DNA of 41,635 bases from Deltaproteobacteria bacterium (GTDB lineage: Bacteria > Myxococcota_A > Polyangia > JAAYKL01). This document shows positions 1 to 9,141 of the stretch, piece after piece. Position numbers and translations under genes: made by a program. The first letter of the stretch is position 1. Every line of letters begins with the position of its first letter. The DNA is taken from the NCBI GenBank assembly GCA_028713995.1, contig JAQTNF010000033.1, positions 1-41,635 of the forward strand. Reading direction: 5' to 3'. The notes under the pieces were generated by a model that saw only the letters and a list, made by a program, of their open reading frames with translations, was not told the origin of the DNA and ran no database searches.

Positions 1-91
1 GGAAACCGCCCCCACCGCCGAACGGCGTCTCCGAGCGCTCGATTTCCGCGAGAGCGAATCCGACCTCCGCGAAGTCGGACCAGTCGGCAAG
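1..91. other. Intergenic edge, no gene seen
   Basis: These bases lie downstream of the NhaD-like gene and contain no convincing reading frame, RNA or terminator. The gene to the left is outside the window. Confidence 0.4.
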
Positions 92-1444
92 TCAGCGCGG
101 CGGGCTTATGCGCAACAGGCTCCTAGCGCCTGTTTTCCCGGGAGGCGGAGAATCTGGCGTGTGTGTGTGAGCAACTGGAAAAACGACAACGCCCAGCCTC
201 GCCGGGCACTCGGAGGCCTTCATCTCCCTGGTGTCTCCCGGCTCCCAACCGCACAGCGCGAGCAGCACGAAGAACCCGATGACGTAGGCCACCGCAACAT
301 GCCAGCCCTGGCGCAGCCACCCGAGCACGTCTCGCCCCTCAGGGAACCGGCTGCACAGCGCCACACCCGCGGAGGAGCCGAACCAGATCATCGAGCCGCC
401 GAAACCCACGGCGTAGGCCAGCATTCCCCAGTCGTAGCAGCCCTGGTCGAGGCAGAGCTTGGTGAGCGGGATGTTGTCGAAGACCGCGGACACGAACCCC
501 AGGGCGAACGCCGTGTGCCACGACGCGGGCGGCAGTTCTTCCACGGGCATGAGCGACGCGCACATGACCAGGCTGAGGAGGAACGCCGCTCCGAGCAGGG
601 CGCCGCGCGCCTCCTTCCAGGGCACCGGGCGCAGGAACCGGCCGAGGACGATGGCGATCCACACGCCGACGGCGGGCAGGTCGAGGAGCACGTTGCCGAG
701 GATGGCGCCGGCCAGGATCAGACCGACCACCGCGAGCCTCCCCCAGTCGATCCGGGCGCCGGGGCGCGGGTCCTTCTCTATGCGCCGATGCCTGTCCTGC
801 TGCCGGGAGGCGAAGAAGGCGAAGAACAGGAACGCCGCGCCCGCGGCCACGTAGGCGTGGAGCACGTTGATCGGGCTCACGCCGTCGATCCACATCATGG
901 TCGTCGTGGTGTCGCCCACCACCGAGCCCGCGCCGCCCGCGTTGCTGGCCGCCACGATGGCCGCCAGATAACCGAGGTGCACCCTGCCGTCGAAGACCGC
1001 GAGCGCGACGGTGCCGCCGATGAGCGCGCCCGCGATGTTGTCGAGGAAAGAGGACAGAACGAAGACGAATGCGAGCAGCGCGAACGGCCCCCGCCAGTCG
1101 TCCGGAAGCAGGCGCGGCATGACCTCGGGTACGCCCGACTCCTCGAAGATCCTGGCCAGGACCGCGAAGCCCAGGAGCAGGCCGAGCAGGTTGAGGAGGA
1201 TCGCCCACTCGCCCTCGCGCAGCCCCTTGTGGAGGATCTGGTCGAGCAGCGGTCGCGAGCCGAGCAGATGGTGCGCCAGATGGAAGCCGGGATCGAAGAT
1301 GAGCTTGTAGGCCAAGACCACGGTCATACCCCCGATGGCCACCCAGAAGGCGCGCTTGTGCGTCACGGCCACACCCAGGAGCGTGAGAGCGAAGAGGATG
1401 AACTCGAGCCGGATACCGGCGATGGACGGCATGAGGGCGTTCAT
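92..1444 (-). CDS. nhaD: NhaD-type Na+/H+ antiporter
   Basis: A 450-residue polytopic membrane protein of the ArsB/NhaD (ion transporter) superfamily, expected to exchange Na+ for H+ across the inner membrane. Seen in the sequence: many hydrophobic segments; a DNIAGALIGGT segment near residue 135; the family-typical SNAGGAGSVVGDTTT block near residues 162-176; and DNIPLTK with GFGGSMIWFGSSAGVA in the C-terminal half, which looks like the second repeat of the fold. Length fits the family. The start codon is chosen because its ATGA overlaps the stop of the upstream antiporter gene, implying translational coupling. The last 40 or so residues after the final membrane segment are polar and resemble no known tail. 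It is the last gene of the minus-strand set that starts at 8241. A related citrate/arsenite permease is the alternative, but the NAGG-GD-TTT block favours NhaD. Confidence 0.85.
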   Translation of the reverse strand: MNALMPSIAGIRLEFILFALTLLGVAVTHKRAFWVAIGGMTVVLAYKLIFDPGFHLAHHLLGSRPLLDQILHKGLREGEWAILLNLLGLLLGFAVLARIFEESGVPEVMPRLLPDDWRGPFALLAFVFVLSSFLDNIAGALIGGTVALAVFDGRVHLGYLAAIVAASNAGGAGSVVGDTTTTMMWIDGVSPINVLHAYVAAGAAFLFFAFFASRQQDRHRRIEKDPRPGARIDWGRLAVVGLILAGAILGNVLLDLPAVGVWIAIVLGRFLRPVPWKEARGALLGAAFLLSLVMCASLMPVEELPPASWHTAFALGFVSAVFDNIPLTKLCLDQGCYDWGMLAYAVGFGGSMIWFGSSAGVALCSRFPEGRDVLGWLRQGWHVAVAYVIGFFVLLALCGWEPGDTREMKASECPARLGVVVFPVAHTHTPDSPPPGKTGARSLLRISPPR

Positions 1445-2604
1445 GTTGGGGACCTCCGCACGAGGAGCCGGAAGAGCCACGGCAGCGCGACGCTCGTCAA
1501 CAATGCGAGCAAGACGACGGCCCCGGCCGTGGTGTCGTCGATGACCTTCACCTCGAGCCCGATCCGGGAGATGACGATGAGCAGGGTGAGCGGCGTGGAG
1601 AGGAGCAGGCCAGCGGCCAACGACTCCCTGATCGACATTCCCTGCAGCGTGAGCGTCACCGACGCCAGGACTTTCGCCAAGAGCGATGCCGCGAGGAACA
1701 CGCCCAGCATGGGCAACACGTCGACGTGCAAGACGGCGCGCAGGTTGAACTGGCCGCCCACCCAGATGAAGAAGATCGGGACGAAGAAACCGAAACCGAT
1801 GGACGACATCTTGGCCTGCAGCACCTCCTTCTCGCGGAACACGAACGCGAAGAGCGCGCCGGCCACGAAGGATCCCAGGATGGCCTCGACGTCCATGAGC
1901 GACGCGAGCGCCACGAACGCCAGCATGGTGGCCATTCCGGCCCGCACTCCGATCTCCGAGGGGTCGCGCGCCGCGCCCACCCGCGAGAAAGTGGCGGGGA
2001 ACCACCAGATGAGCGTCCGCAGCACCACCAGCGCCGCGTACGCGGCCACCACGATCACTCCCAGCTTGGCCATCTCGGTCGCCAGGTGCCAGCCGAGCCC
2101 GAATCGGTAGTACATGCCGAATCCCGTGAGCAGGATGATGGTCATGAACTCGCCCAGAGAGCCGACGAGGATCGTGGTCTGGCCGACCCGAGTCCGGGTC
2201 ATGCTCGCCTCGTTGAGCGTGACCATGACCACTCCCACGCTCATCGCGCCGAAGACCAGGGCCAGGTAGGAAGGCAGCTCGAGGTAGCGGACGATGCCGA
2301 AGGAGAACCCGAAGACGAGCAGCGACGTGCCGGCGGCCCCGGCGAGGCCGCGCACGCCGCCGCGCTCGATGCGCCCGAACTCGAGCTCCAGGCCCACGAG
2401 GAACATGAGCAGCACGAACCCGAACTGGGCCAGAAACGAGATGAAGTCGTTGGGTGCCATGATCGCCAGCACCTGCGGGCCGACCAGGATGCCGAACAGG
2501 ATCTCCCCCACCGCCGCGGGAACGCCGATGCGCCCGCTGAGCAGCGGAATGACGAACGCCCCGAAGGCGATGACGAGCAGGGAGACGGCGTCGTGTGCGT
2601 GCAT
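1441..2604 (-). CDS. CPA2-family cation:proton antiporter, membrane domain only
   Basis: A 387-residue protein with about twelve hydrophobic segments, matching the Na+/H+ exchanger domain of the CPA2 (KefB/KefC, GerN) family. The N-terminal part shows SGRIGVPAAVGEILFGILVGP and the following FLVGLELE segment, both typical of this domain, and Asp/Glu residues lie within later helices. Family knowledge says such proteins move K+ or Na+ against H+ at the inner membrane. It has no cytoplasmic TrkA/RCK domain of its own, unlike KefB and KefC, but the gene just upstream encodes one, so the pair may form a channel-regulator unit (inference). An AGGCGG ribosome site precedes the ATG. It is 12 bp downstream of the TrkA-Usp gene and overlaps the nhaD start by 4 bp. 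The substrate ion cannot be told from sequence. Confidence 0.88.
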   Translation of the reverse strand: MHAHDAVSLLVIAFGAFVIPLLSGRIGVPAAVGEILFGILVGPQVLAIMAPNDFISFLAQFGFVLLMFLVGLELEFGRIERGGVRGLAGAAGTSLLVFGFSFGIVRYLELPSYLALVFGAMSVGVVMVTLNEASMTRTRVGQTTILVGSLGEFMTIILLTGFGMYYRFGLGWHLATEMAKLGVIVVAAYAALVVLRTLIWWFPATFSRVGAARDPSEIGVRAGMATMLAFVALASLMDVEAILGSFVAGALFAFVFREKEVLQAKMSSIGFGFFVPIFFIWVGGQFNLRAVLHVDVLPMLGVFLAASLLAKVLASVTLTLQGMSIRESLAAGLLLSTPLTLLIVISRIGLEVKVIDDTTAGAVVLLALLTSVALPWLFRLLVRRSPT

Positions 2605-2616
2605 CGCGCGGCCGCC

Positions 2617-4056
2617 TCAGCAGGGCATGATCATCACCGAGCAGCGCGCTCGATGGATCAGGTTCAAAACCACGTCCGGCCGGGTCAGGAAGGATCGCCG
2701 ACCGCGCCTGTAGGGCATCACGAGCAGGTCGCAGTCCCCGCACGCGCGCAAGAGTTCCCGGATCGGGTTCCCGGTCATCACCTCCGTGTCGATGTGCACC
2801 CTGTACAGGCCGGCCAGCTTCTCGACCTCCCGGCGGCGCTGCTCCATCTCCTCGCGGTGCTCGTGGCCGACCACGATCTCGGGCTGATGGACAAAGCCAA
2901 GCCGCAGCTCCGCCCCGACCATGCGGGCCACGTCGATCGCGAGCTGGGCGCCCGCCGTGTGGAACGGCAGCTCCGCCATCGCGACGAGCACGCGCTTGTA
3001 GGGGAATGTTCCGCGCGACACGAGCACCGGGGCATTCACGACGTCGATCATCCTCGCCGTCCGCGATCTGCCGAGCCCGATTCGGGACAGGAACGGCAAT
3101 CGCTCCGGAGCGAGGACGAGCACGCCCACGTCCCGACGGGCGGCTTCTTCCACGAGGCTGCTCCTCGCATCGGCCGCGGTGCACGACATCTCGTGCGGCA
3201 CGCCGGCTGCTTTGCACATCCGGGCCAGCTCCTCGAGGCGCGCGTCGTCGCCCGAGCAGCAAACGATCTCGAACCGATCCGCGCGCGTGCTTCCTATCAG
3301 GTAGCGCACCTCGTCGAGCACCTCGGACGTTCCGGATTCGCATAGGCCGACGAGGTGCGAGCCGTACTGCAGCGGGAACTCCGACTCGCCGGAGCGGATG
3401 AGCGTGGCTATGGATGGAAGGATCTCCGTGTCGCCGATGATGAGCACCTTGTCGCCGGGCGCGAGAACGGTGTCGCCGTGCGGCACGATCAGGCGTTGGT
3501 TGCGGTACACGGCGCCCACGAGCCAGCGCTTGGGATTGAGCTCGGACAGCCTGCGGCCGATGACGGAGGAGTTGGGCAGGACCTCGACCTCCAGGATCTC
3601 CCCGATGCCGAGCCCCACGTTCGTCGCCACCTTCTGACCCTGCTGCAGCCGAGACTCCAGGATGGCGGCACCGGCGTGATCCTGGGCAACGATGTCGATG
3701 CCGTCGGCGCGGTAGCGTTCGGTCCAGTCGGGGTGGTAGGTCAGGGCGAACAGGTTGGCGATGCCGAACAGCCCTCTGGCCAGGCGCAGGACCTCGATGT
3801 TGACCTCGTCCGAGCCTGTGCAGGCCACCGCACCGTAGATCCCTTCGAGCTCCGCCTTGCGCAGCACGAGGGCCGAGGTGGCGTCGCCCTGGTGGAAGCG
3901 GAAGCCGTCCTGTCCGTGCAGGTCGGCCGGCAACCTGGCCGGGGTGGCCGCGTCCGTGTCGATCAAGGTCACCTGCCAGCTGCCGCCGAGCCTCTTGGCG
4001 AGCTCCGTTCCCGTGCCCCCGGCTCCGGCAATCAGGATTCTCGGTTTCTTCGACAT
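2617..4056 (-). CDS. TrkA/RCK domain fused to universal stress domains
   Basis: A 479-residue soluble protein. Residues 1-125 form a Rossmann TrkA-N/RCK domain with the nucleotide-binding loop GAGGTGTELA near residue 9 and an acidic DTD at the end of the second strand. Residues about 135-220 match the TrkA-C ligand domain, ending in APGDKVLIIGD. Residues 230-479 look like two UspA-like halves, the second beginning at FPYKRVLVAMAELPFHTAGAQ. RCK domains bind NAD(H) or nucleotides and gate K+ channels and antiporters; UspA domains bind ATP or signal stress. The likely role is regulating the antiporter encoded immediately downstream (inference). The start at MSKKPRIL is chosen over longer options because AGGA lies about 10 nt upstream and the domain begins at once. 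The otsAB stop is 19 bp upstream. The Trk-Usp fusion is uncommon but not unique. Confidence 0.85.
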   Translation of the reverse strand: MSKKPRILIAGAGGTGTELAKRLGGSWQVTLIDTDAATPARLPADLHGQDGFRFHQGDATSALVLRKAELEGIYGAVACTGSDEVNIEVLRLARGLFGIANLFALTYHPDWTERYRADGIDIVAQDHAGAAILESRLQQGQKVATNVGLGIGEILEVEVLPNSSVIGRRLSELNPKRWLVGAVYRNQRLIVPHGDTVLAPGDKVLIIGDTEILPSIATLIRSGESEFPLQYGSHLVGLCESGTSEVLDEVRYLIGSTRADRFEIVCCSGDDARLEELARMCKAAGVPHEMSCTAADARSSLVEEAARRDVGVLVLAPERLPFLSRIGLGRSRTARMIDVVNAPVLVSRGTFPYKRVLVAMAELPFHTAGAQLAIDVARMVGAELRLGFVHQPEIVVGHEHREEMEQRRREVEKLAGLYRVHIDTEVMTGNPIRELLRACGDCDLLVMPYRRGRRSFLTRPDVVLNLIHRARCSVMIMPC

Positions 4057-4075
4057 CTTGATCCCGTTCCTGCGA

Positions 4076-6259
4076 TCACGATGCGACGAGGTCCGTGAGG
4101 ATCCGACGCACCGCCTCGACGTTCTCGAGTATGTATGCCGCCCGTGACTGCCCCGGCCCCACGTGGACGGCGATACCGCCCTCGGGGAGCGCGGCGAACA
4201 TGTCCTCGTCCGTGCGGTCGTCGCCAAAGGCCGCCACGAGTCCCCGGCTCGGCCCCATGCGGGCGAGCGCCGCCGCGAGCGCCACCCCCTTGCTCACGCC
4301 GGCCTGCCTGACCTCCACGACCTTGTTTCCCGCGATGACCTCGACCGGCCTGTTGGCGAGCGTCTCGGTCAGATGCACGCGCAGCTCGCGCGCCTGGGAC
4401 AGCCCGAACACCGGGTCGCTCGTGCGGTAGTGCCACGCCAGGGCAGCGCTCTTCACCTCGATGCGCGAACCGGCCGTGGCGGCCGTGAGACGCTCCAGGA
4501 TCGGCAGCACCGACTCCATCCACGAGGGGTCGGGCTGCGTCAGCGCCTGCCAGGCGCCGGACGGGCGGTCCCTCGACCACAGGCCGTGCTCGGCGTGCAG
4601 CGCGACCGGGAGCGCCCCGAGCCAGCGCTCGAGGGTCTGCCGCGTCCGTCCGCTCGCGACGTGCACGCTGGTGCCGGGCCTGCGTGCCAGCGCCGCGAGG
4701 AGCTCGAGCAGCGCATCGTCCGGCGTGGCTGCGTCCGGCACGTCCGCGAACGGCACCAGGGTCCCGTCGTAGTCCAGGAACAGGGTCAGCCGCCGGGCCT
4801 TGACCAGTCGACGCTTCAGGTCCACGAGCGCCTTCGCGGGGTCCGTGCGCCGCAAACGCTCGGCCCCACGCGCCGTCGGCCGGCGAAGCTCGCGGATGAA
4901 GGAGTCCGCCCATTGCTGGGCGTCGTTCGCGAGCACCGGGTCGCGCATGCTCTTCATGCGTGCTCGGCGTTCCTCCTCGGGCATGCGGATGGCCCGTTTG
5001 ATCGCGGTGGCCACGCCGTCGATGTCGTAGGGGTTCACGAGCACGCAGCCGCCCAGCTCGGACGCCGCGCCCGCGAACTCGGACAGGACGAGCACGCCGT
5101 CGCCGTCCTCCCGGGCCGCGACGAACTCCTTGGCCACGAGGTTCATGCCGTCGCGCAGCGGAGTGACGAGCATCACGTCCGCCGCGAGATACAGCGCGGC
5201 CACCTGGCGCGCGGACAGGGAGCGGTGCATGTGGTGGACGGGCACGGAGCCCGCGTCGGAGAAGCGCGCGTTGACCCGCCCGGCGATCTCCTGCACCTGG
5301 CGCTGGAACTCGCGGTACGCGGGAACGTCCTCTCGCGAGGGAACCGTGACCTGGATGAACCGGATCCGGGATCGCAGCGAGGGCTCGGTCTCGAGGAGCC
5401 GCTCGATCGCCATGAAGCGCCGAGGTAGGCCCTTGGTGTAGTCGAGGCGGTCGATGCCCAGGATGAGCTTGCGCCCCGAGGCGCGGCGACGGATGCGCGA
5501 CGCTTCTCGGATGACCTCGGGATCCCGCCCGAGTGCGCCGTAGAGCTCCGCGTCAACGCCGATGGGAAAGATGCCGAGCCTCACCTCGCGGCCGTCGTGC
5601 CGGACGCGCGACGCGTCGACCTCGCAGTCCATGAGGCCCATGAGCGCCGAGGAGAAGTGCCGCAGGTAGCCCGGCGTGTGGAACCCGATCAGGTCGGCGC
5701 CGAGCATGCCCGCGAGCAGCTCCTTCCTCATGGGAAGGACGCGGAAGACCTCGGGCGACGGGAAGGGGATGTGCAGGAAGAACCCGATGCGGGCGTCGGG
5801 GATGAGCGCCCGCAGCATGCCGGGAACCAGCATCAGCTGGTAGTCGTGCACCCACACCATGGCGCCCTTGCGGTAGCGCCCGGCCACGGCCTCGGCGAAG
5901 CGCCGGTTGATGGCCTGGTATGTGTCCCAGCCGTCGTAGGCGAGCGGCAGGCGATCGGTCAGGTAGTGGAACAGGGGCCACACCACGCCGTTCGAGAACC
6001 CGTCGTAGTACCTGCGCACCTCGCGCCCGGTCATGTAGATCGGGACCGCGCGGTGCTCGGCCAGCCCCCGGTCGATCTGTTCGGCCCTGGCGCCCGACAC
6101 CTTGCCCTCGACGCCCGGCCAGCCGAACCACAGGCCGCCCTGCTTCAGGTGCGGGCCGCGCAGGCCGCTGACCAGCCCTCCCGAGGAGGGCGCGATCAAG
6201 ACCGCTTTGGGCGACGTCCTGACCGTGACCGGCAGCCGGTTCGAGACGATGTAGAGCAT
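4076..6259 (-). CDS. otsAB: Bifunctional trehalose-6-phosphate synthase/phosphatase
   Basis: A 727-residue fusion making trehalose in two steps. The N-terminal 470 or so residues are a GT20 synthase: it opens [14 protein letters not shown], has a [10 protein letters not shown] glycine loop, [15 protein letters not shown] and [14 protein letters not shown] near residues 140-170, [14 protein letters not shown] for the donor site, and [15 protein letters not shown]. The remaining 250 residues are an OtsB-type HAD phosphatase, with the nucleophile motif [10 protein letters not shown] near residue 493 and the metal-binding [11 protein letters not shown] near the C-terminus. UDP- or GDP-glucose plus glucose-6-phosphate would be converted to trehalose-6-phosphate and then trehalose. 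It starts 15 bp after the GH15 gene stop. Synthase and phosphatase are both apparently intact. Fusions of this order occur in several bacteria and in eukaryotes. Confidence 0.95.
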   Translation of the reverse strand: MLYIVSNRLPVTVRTSPKAVLIAPSSGGLVSGLRGPHLKQGGLWFGWPGVEGKVSGARAEQIDRGLAEHRAVPIYMTGREVRRYYDGFSNGVVWPLFHYLTDRLPLAYDGWDTYQAINRRFAEAVAGRYRKGAMVWVHDYQLMLVPGMLRALIPDARIGFFLHIPFPSPEVFRVLPMRKELLAGMLGADLIGFHTPGYLRHFSSALMGLMDCEVDASRVRHDGREVRLGIFPIGVDAELYGALGRDPEVIREASRIRRRASGRKLILGIDRLDYTKGLPRRFMAIERLLETEPSLRSRIRFIQVTVPSREDVPAYREFQRQVQEIAGRVNARFSDAGSVPVHHMHRSLSARQVAALYLAADVMLVTPLRDGMNLVAKEFVAAREDGDGVLVLSEFAGAASELGGCVLVNPYDIDGVATAIKRAIRMPEEERRARMKSMRDPVLANDAQQWADSFIRELRRPTARGAERLRRTDPAKALVDLKRRLVKARRLTLFLDYDGTLVPFADVPDAATPDDALLELLAALARRPGTSVHVASGRTRQTLERWLGALPVALHAEHGLWSRDRPSGAWQALTQPDPSWMESVLPILERLTAATAGSRIEVKSAALAWHYRTSDPVFGLSQARELRVHLTETLANRPVEVIAGNKVVEVRQAGVSKGVALAAALARMGPSRGLVAAFGDDRTDEDMFAALPEGGIAVHVGPGQSRAAYILENVEAVRRILTDLVAS

Positions 6260-6274
6260 CCGCTTCCCCCTTTC

Positions 6275-8107
6275 CTACTTCCAGGCCCTGACCTTCCCGG
6301 TCGTGACCTCGGAGATCTCGCCGATGGTCATGGCCGCGTGCACGAGCCCCACGTGCGTGTATGCCTGCGGGAAGTTCCCGAGCAGCATGCCCGTGTCGGG
6401 GTCGATGTCCTCCGAGAAAAGACCGAGGTGGTTCGCGTTGGCCGCCAGGCGGTCGAACAGCGCCACGGCCTCGTCGAGCCTGCCCATGAGGGCCAGCGCC
6501 TCGGCCCACCAGAAGGAGCACACGGTCAGGGCGCTCGTGGTCGCGCCGAAGTCGTCCTCGTTCCTGTAGCGGAGCATGAGCCCCTTCTCGACGAGCAGCC
6601 GCTCGTAGGCCTCGACCGTGGAGACGAACCGGGGGTCCTTCGCGTCGACAATCCCGATGGTGGGCAGGAGCAGGTTGGACGCGTCCGGGAACTCGCCGCC
6701 GAGGGCCTGCGTGAAGAAGCCGAGCTTGTGGGAATAGCCGCGCGCCAGGACCACCTCGCGCTCGCTGTCCGCAAAGGCCTGCCAGCGTTGCGCCAGGTAG
6801 CGTCTGCCGAACGCCCGCGCCAGGTCGGCCCCGCGCTGGGCCGCGACCCAGCACATGGCTCTCGAGAACGTGTACGGACGCAGCATGGAGCGGAACTCCC
6901 AGATGCCGGTGTCCTCCTGTGGGGCCGATTCCATGGCCAGCCTGACGAGGCGCGTGATGATGGCGAAGATGCCGTCCCGATCCTCGATGACCACGCGCGG
7001 ATCGCGCAGCAGCGTGTCGAGGCAAAGCACGACCTCGCCCATGAGATCGTTCTGCCGCTGCAGGTATGCGGCGTTGCCGATGCGCACGTGCCCGTTGCTC
7101 GCGAACCCCGCCAGGTGGGGCAGCATCACCTCCTCGAGCACGTGCTCGCCCCCGATGCCGTACACGGGCTGCAGCGGCCGCGCCTCCACGGCGTTGCGCA
7201 GGAACGAGACGAAGCGCTCCCCCTCCTGGAGGTGGCTGAGCCTGCGCAGGGCCTCCACCACGAAGGCCGCGTCCCGCAGCCAGCAGTAGCGGTAGTCCCA
7301 CGTGCGCGGCGTGCCCAGGGCCTCGGGGATGCTCGTGGTGGCCGCGGCGATGATCGCCCCGGTGTCCTCGTAGGTGTGCAGCTTGAGGCACAGGGCGGAT
7401 CGGAGCACCTTCTCGGCCGCGTACGTGGGCAGGGAGCACGTCTTGGCCCAGGCGCGCCAGCCTGCGACGGTCATCTCCAGGTCGGATTGCACCGATGAGA
7501 TCGTGGGGCTCTGCGCGAGACGCCCGTAGTGCAGGCACAGGAACATGGGTCGATCGAGCACGAACTCGCGTTTCCCGAGGATGTACTGCGCCGGGATGTC
7601 GGAGGCGAGGTGCACGGGAGCCGCGGCGCCGAGAACCTCGATGCCGGCGCCGGTCTCGTACATGTTCGCCATGGCCCGCCCGTAGTCGGGCCGCGGGTCG
7701 AAATCGACCGAGAGCCGCGGCTTGCCCTTCAAGGGGTGCAGGATGCGGACGATCTCCACGGGGCTGCGCACTCCCAGCCCTTCCGGGATGCGCGGGGCGA
7801 AGTCGAGGATCTCCCAGGCCGTGGCCCCGGCCTCGAAGGTCGTGGAGAGCACGTTCGTGTTCTTGATGTAGCGCATGCGGCCGGTCGTCTCGCCCGCGGA
7901 CGACAGAACGCGCAGGCAGCCGCCCTTGTCCCGGTCGAGCAGCCGCGCGAAGATCGACGGGGAGTCGAACCTCGGCAGGCACAGCCACTCGATGGCGCTC
8001 GTGGGCGAGACGAGGGCGATGACCCGGCCATTGCCGATGGCCCCGTGGTCGAGGGCCGCGCGCGCGCCGCCTTGCCGTGCGTTCCCTGCCTTCGTCTTCG
8101 AGTTCAT
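6275..8107 (-). CDS. GH15 family trehalase/glucoamylase-like hydrolase
   Basis: A 610-residue glycoside hydrolase family 15 protein. The N-terminal beta-sandwich opens DHGAIGNGRVIALVSPTSAIEWLCLPRFDSPSIFARLLD, typical of bacterial GH15. The catalytic (alpha/alpha)6 barrel shows TWDYRYCWLRDAAFV near residue 265 and DTGIWEFR, the segment that carries the general acid Glu in the family, and ends in the typical SEDIDPDTGMLLGNFPQAYTH. No signal peptide is seen, so it should be cytoplasmic. GH15 proteins of this type are either trehalases or glucoamylases; placement beside otsAB favours trehalose hydrolysis or recycling (inference). The start at MNSKTKAG is used because the conserved domain follows closely; the ribosome site is weak (AGAGCC). 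It is followed after 15 bp by otsAB. Confidence 0.9.
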   Translation of the reverse strand: MNSKTKAGNARQGGARAALDHGAIGNGRVIALVSPTSAIEWLCLPRFDSPSIFARLLDRDKGGCLRVLSSAGETTGRMRYIKNTNVLSTTFEAGATAWEILDFAPRIPEGLGVRSPVEIVRILHPLKGKPRLSVDFDPRPDYGRAMANMYETGAGIEVLGAAAPVHLASDIPAQYILGKREFVLDRPMFLCLHYGRLAQSPTISSVQSDLEMTVAGWRAWAKTCSLPTYAAEKVLRSALCLKLHTYEDTGAIIAAATTSIPEALGTPRTWDYRYCWLRDAAFVVEALRRLSHLQEGERFVSFLRNAVEARPLQPVYGIGGEHVLEEVMLPHLAGFASNGHVRIGNAAYLQRQNDLMGEVVLCLDTLLRDPRVVIEDRDGIFAIITRLVRLAMESAPQEDTGIWEFRSMLRPYTFSRAMCWVAAQRGADLARAFGRRYLAQRWQAFADSEREVVLARGYSHKLGFFTQALGGEFPDASNLLLPTIGIVDAKDPRFVSTVEAYERLLVEKGLMLRYRNEDDFGATTSALTVCSFWWAEALALMGRLDEAVALFDRLAANANHLGLFSEDIDPDTGMLLGNFPQAYTHVGLVHAAMTIGEISEVTTGKVRAWK

Positions 8108-8115
8108 GGCAGGCT

Positions 8116-8241
8116 CTAGGTGTTGCACATGCGCATGAGCAGCGCCGACGCGACGATGAAGACGAAGACCATCGCCGGGAAGATGTTTCCCAGGTTCCTC
8201 TTGAACCAGCCCTTCTTTTCCTGTCCGTTCTGATCGGTCAT
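8116..8241 (-). CDS. Small single-pass membrane peptide, 41 residues
   Basis: A short gene with a clear AGAAAGGCGG ribosome site before ATG. The product has a polar, Lys-rich N-terminus (MTDQNGQEKKGWFKRN) and one membrane helix (roughly residues 19-36, IFPAMVFVFIVASALLM), ending RMCNT. Its stop lies only 8 bp from the GH15 start, so it is probably the first gene of the osmotic operon. Function is unknown; it could anchor or regulate one of the antiporters, but nothing in the sequence proves that. Confidence 0.6.
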   Translation of the reverse strand: MTDQNGQEKKGWFKRNLGNIFPAMVFVFIVASALLMRMCNT

Positions 8242-8320
8242 GTTTCCGCCTTTCTGCGAGACGCATACCGTGTGGGCCGAGGGCGCGAGGCGCGCCCCGA
8301 CCGCCCGCAATTCGATTGGG

Positions 8321-8686
8321 CTAGGCGGAAACGCGGGGAGGACGTTCGGGCGGACTGCCGAAGCCGGGCCTCTCGCCACCCTCGACGAACCACAGGATGC
8401 GGGGCGCGCGCTCGGGAACGACGGTGTCGATGGCCACAAGTGCGAGCCTTTCGCCCGGGCCGAAGACGACCGTGGGGTCCATGCGGGGATTGGCAGCAGG
8501 GCTCGTGGGGCCCGAGCCGGCCGCAAAGATCGACTGGGCGTCTACGGCTCCGTCACACGAAGCCGCGCCTCCGGCAGACCGGCCGACGGCGAAGACAAGT
8601 GCGATGACAGCACAAACGAGCAATCCGACCATCGGGCCCCTGACGGGTCGTCGGATGTTTCCCTCTGTTCTTCGCGGTCGGCTCAC
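8321..8686 (-). CDS. Hypothetical exported or anchored protein
   Basis: A protein of up to 121 residues starting at GTG 8686. A strongly hydrophobic segment (MVGLLVCAVIALVFAVG) follows an Arg-rich N-terminus, so it is a signal peptide or signal anchor; the rest is Pro- and Gly-rich with one FVVEGG-like strand. A second possible start, ATG at 8632 (103 residues), has AGGGG a few bases upstream and would give a normal short signal peptide. I do not recognise the family. It is separated from the 41-residue peptide by 79 bp with no feature seen. Confidence 0.5.
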   Translation of the reverse strand: MSRPRRTEGNIRRPVRGPMVGLLVCAVIALVFAVGRSAGGAASCDGAVDAQSIFAAGSGPTSPAANPRMDPTVVFGPGERLALVAIDTVVPERAPRILWFVEGGERPGFGSPPERPPRVSA

Positions 8687-8871
8687 GCGACCACTATAGG
8701 GCCCCGCATCGGGGTGGTCAAACGGGGCCAGGTATTTGTGCCATGTGTTTGCCGGCGCTCGAGCGACTCGCAGCCCGCCATGTTGATGTCAGTGACGACC
8801 CCTCTCTTGGCGAGAAGGAGATACCCGATGGGGGCGAAGCTGTAGAACGATTGGGCCGGGCGACTTTCCAT
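8683..8871 (-). pseudogene. Truncated PAS-domain fragment
   Basis: A 62-codon frame with a strong AGGAGGAG ribosome site 7 nt before ATG. The first 36 residues match the opening of a PAS domain: SFYSFAPIGYLLLAKRGVVTDINMAGCESLERR has the family pattern of Pro-[VI]-Gly-Tyr, a Gly turn, then D-I-N-x-A. After that the likeness stops abruptly and the frame ends, overlapping the GTG of the next gene. A PAS domain needs about 100 residues, so this is a remnant of a sensor kinase or similar protein, or a deletion joint. The intact ribosome site means a short peptide could still be made. Confidence 0.5.
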
Positions 8872-9141
8872 CGGGCGCTCCTCCTGCGAGTCCTCCTCTC
8901 CAGGCTAGCCTCGCCGGCTTCGCGTGAATATTGCGAAAGAATGACATGATAAGTCGAAATGAGTGACACGATCGATTGGCGAGGGGCCGGCCTTCGTGGT
9001 TGTGTGCGTTTCTCGACCAGGGCCGTCACGGGGATCGGGCCTCGGACTGCCCGGGGGCGGCTCGACGAACGCTTGGAGGGCGGGTCTCCCCCCGAGCAGG
9101 CCGATGGTGCAGGATGATGGCCGTGGCGGACCGAGGCTCCT
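8872..9141. other. Intergenic region, 270 bp
   Basis: No gene is supported here. A small inverted pair (TTCGC at 8919 and GCGAA at 8933) sits about 50 bp upstream of the PAS fragment and could be an operator or chance. The rest shows nothing I can name. Confidence 0.3.

Noticed and set aside
115-136. Hairpin plus T-run at the end of the NhaD gene
   Set aside because: ACAGGC/GCCTGT with TTTT is oriented for the plus strand, where no gene ends, and lies inside the NhaD coding region.
92-3343. A 1083-residue minus-strand reading frame
   Set aside because: Only the last 450 residues look like a protein; the rest is the Arg/Pro-rich shadow of other genes in a GC-rich sequence. The gene was cut to 92-1444.
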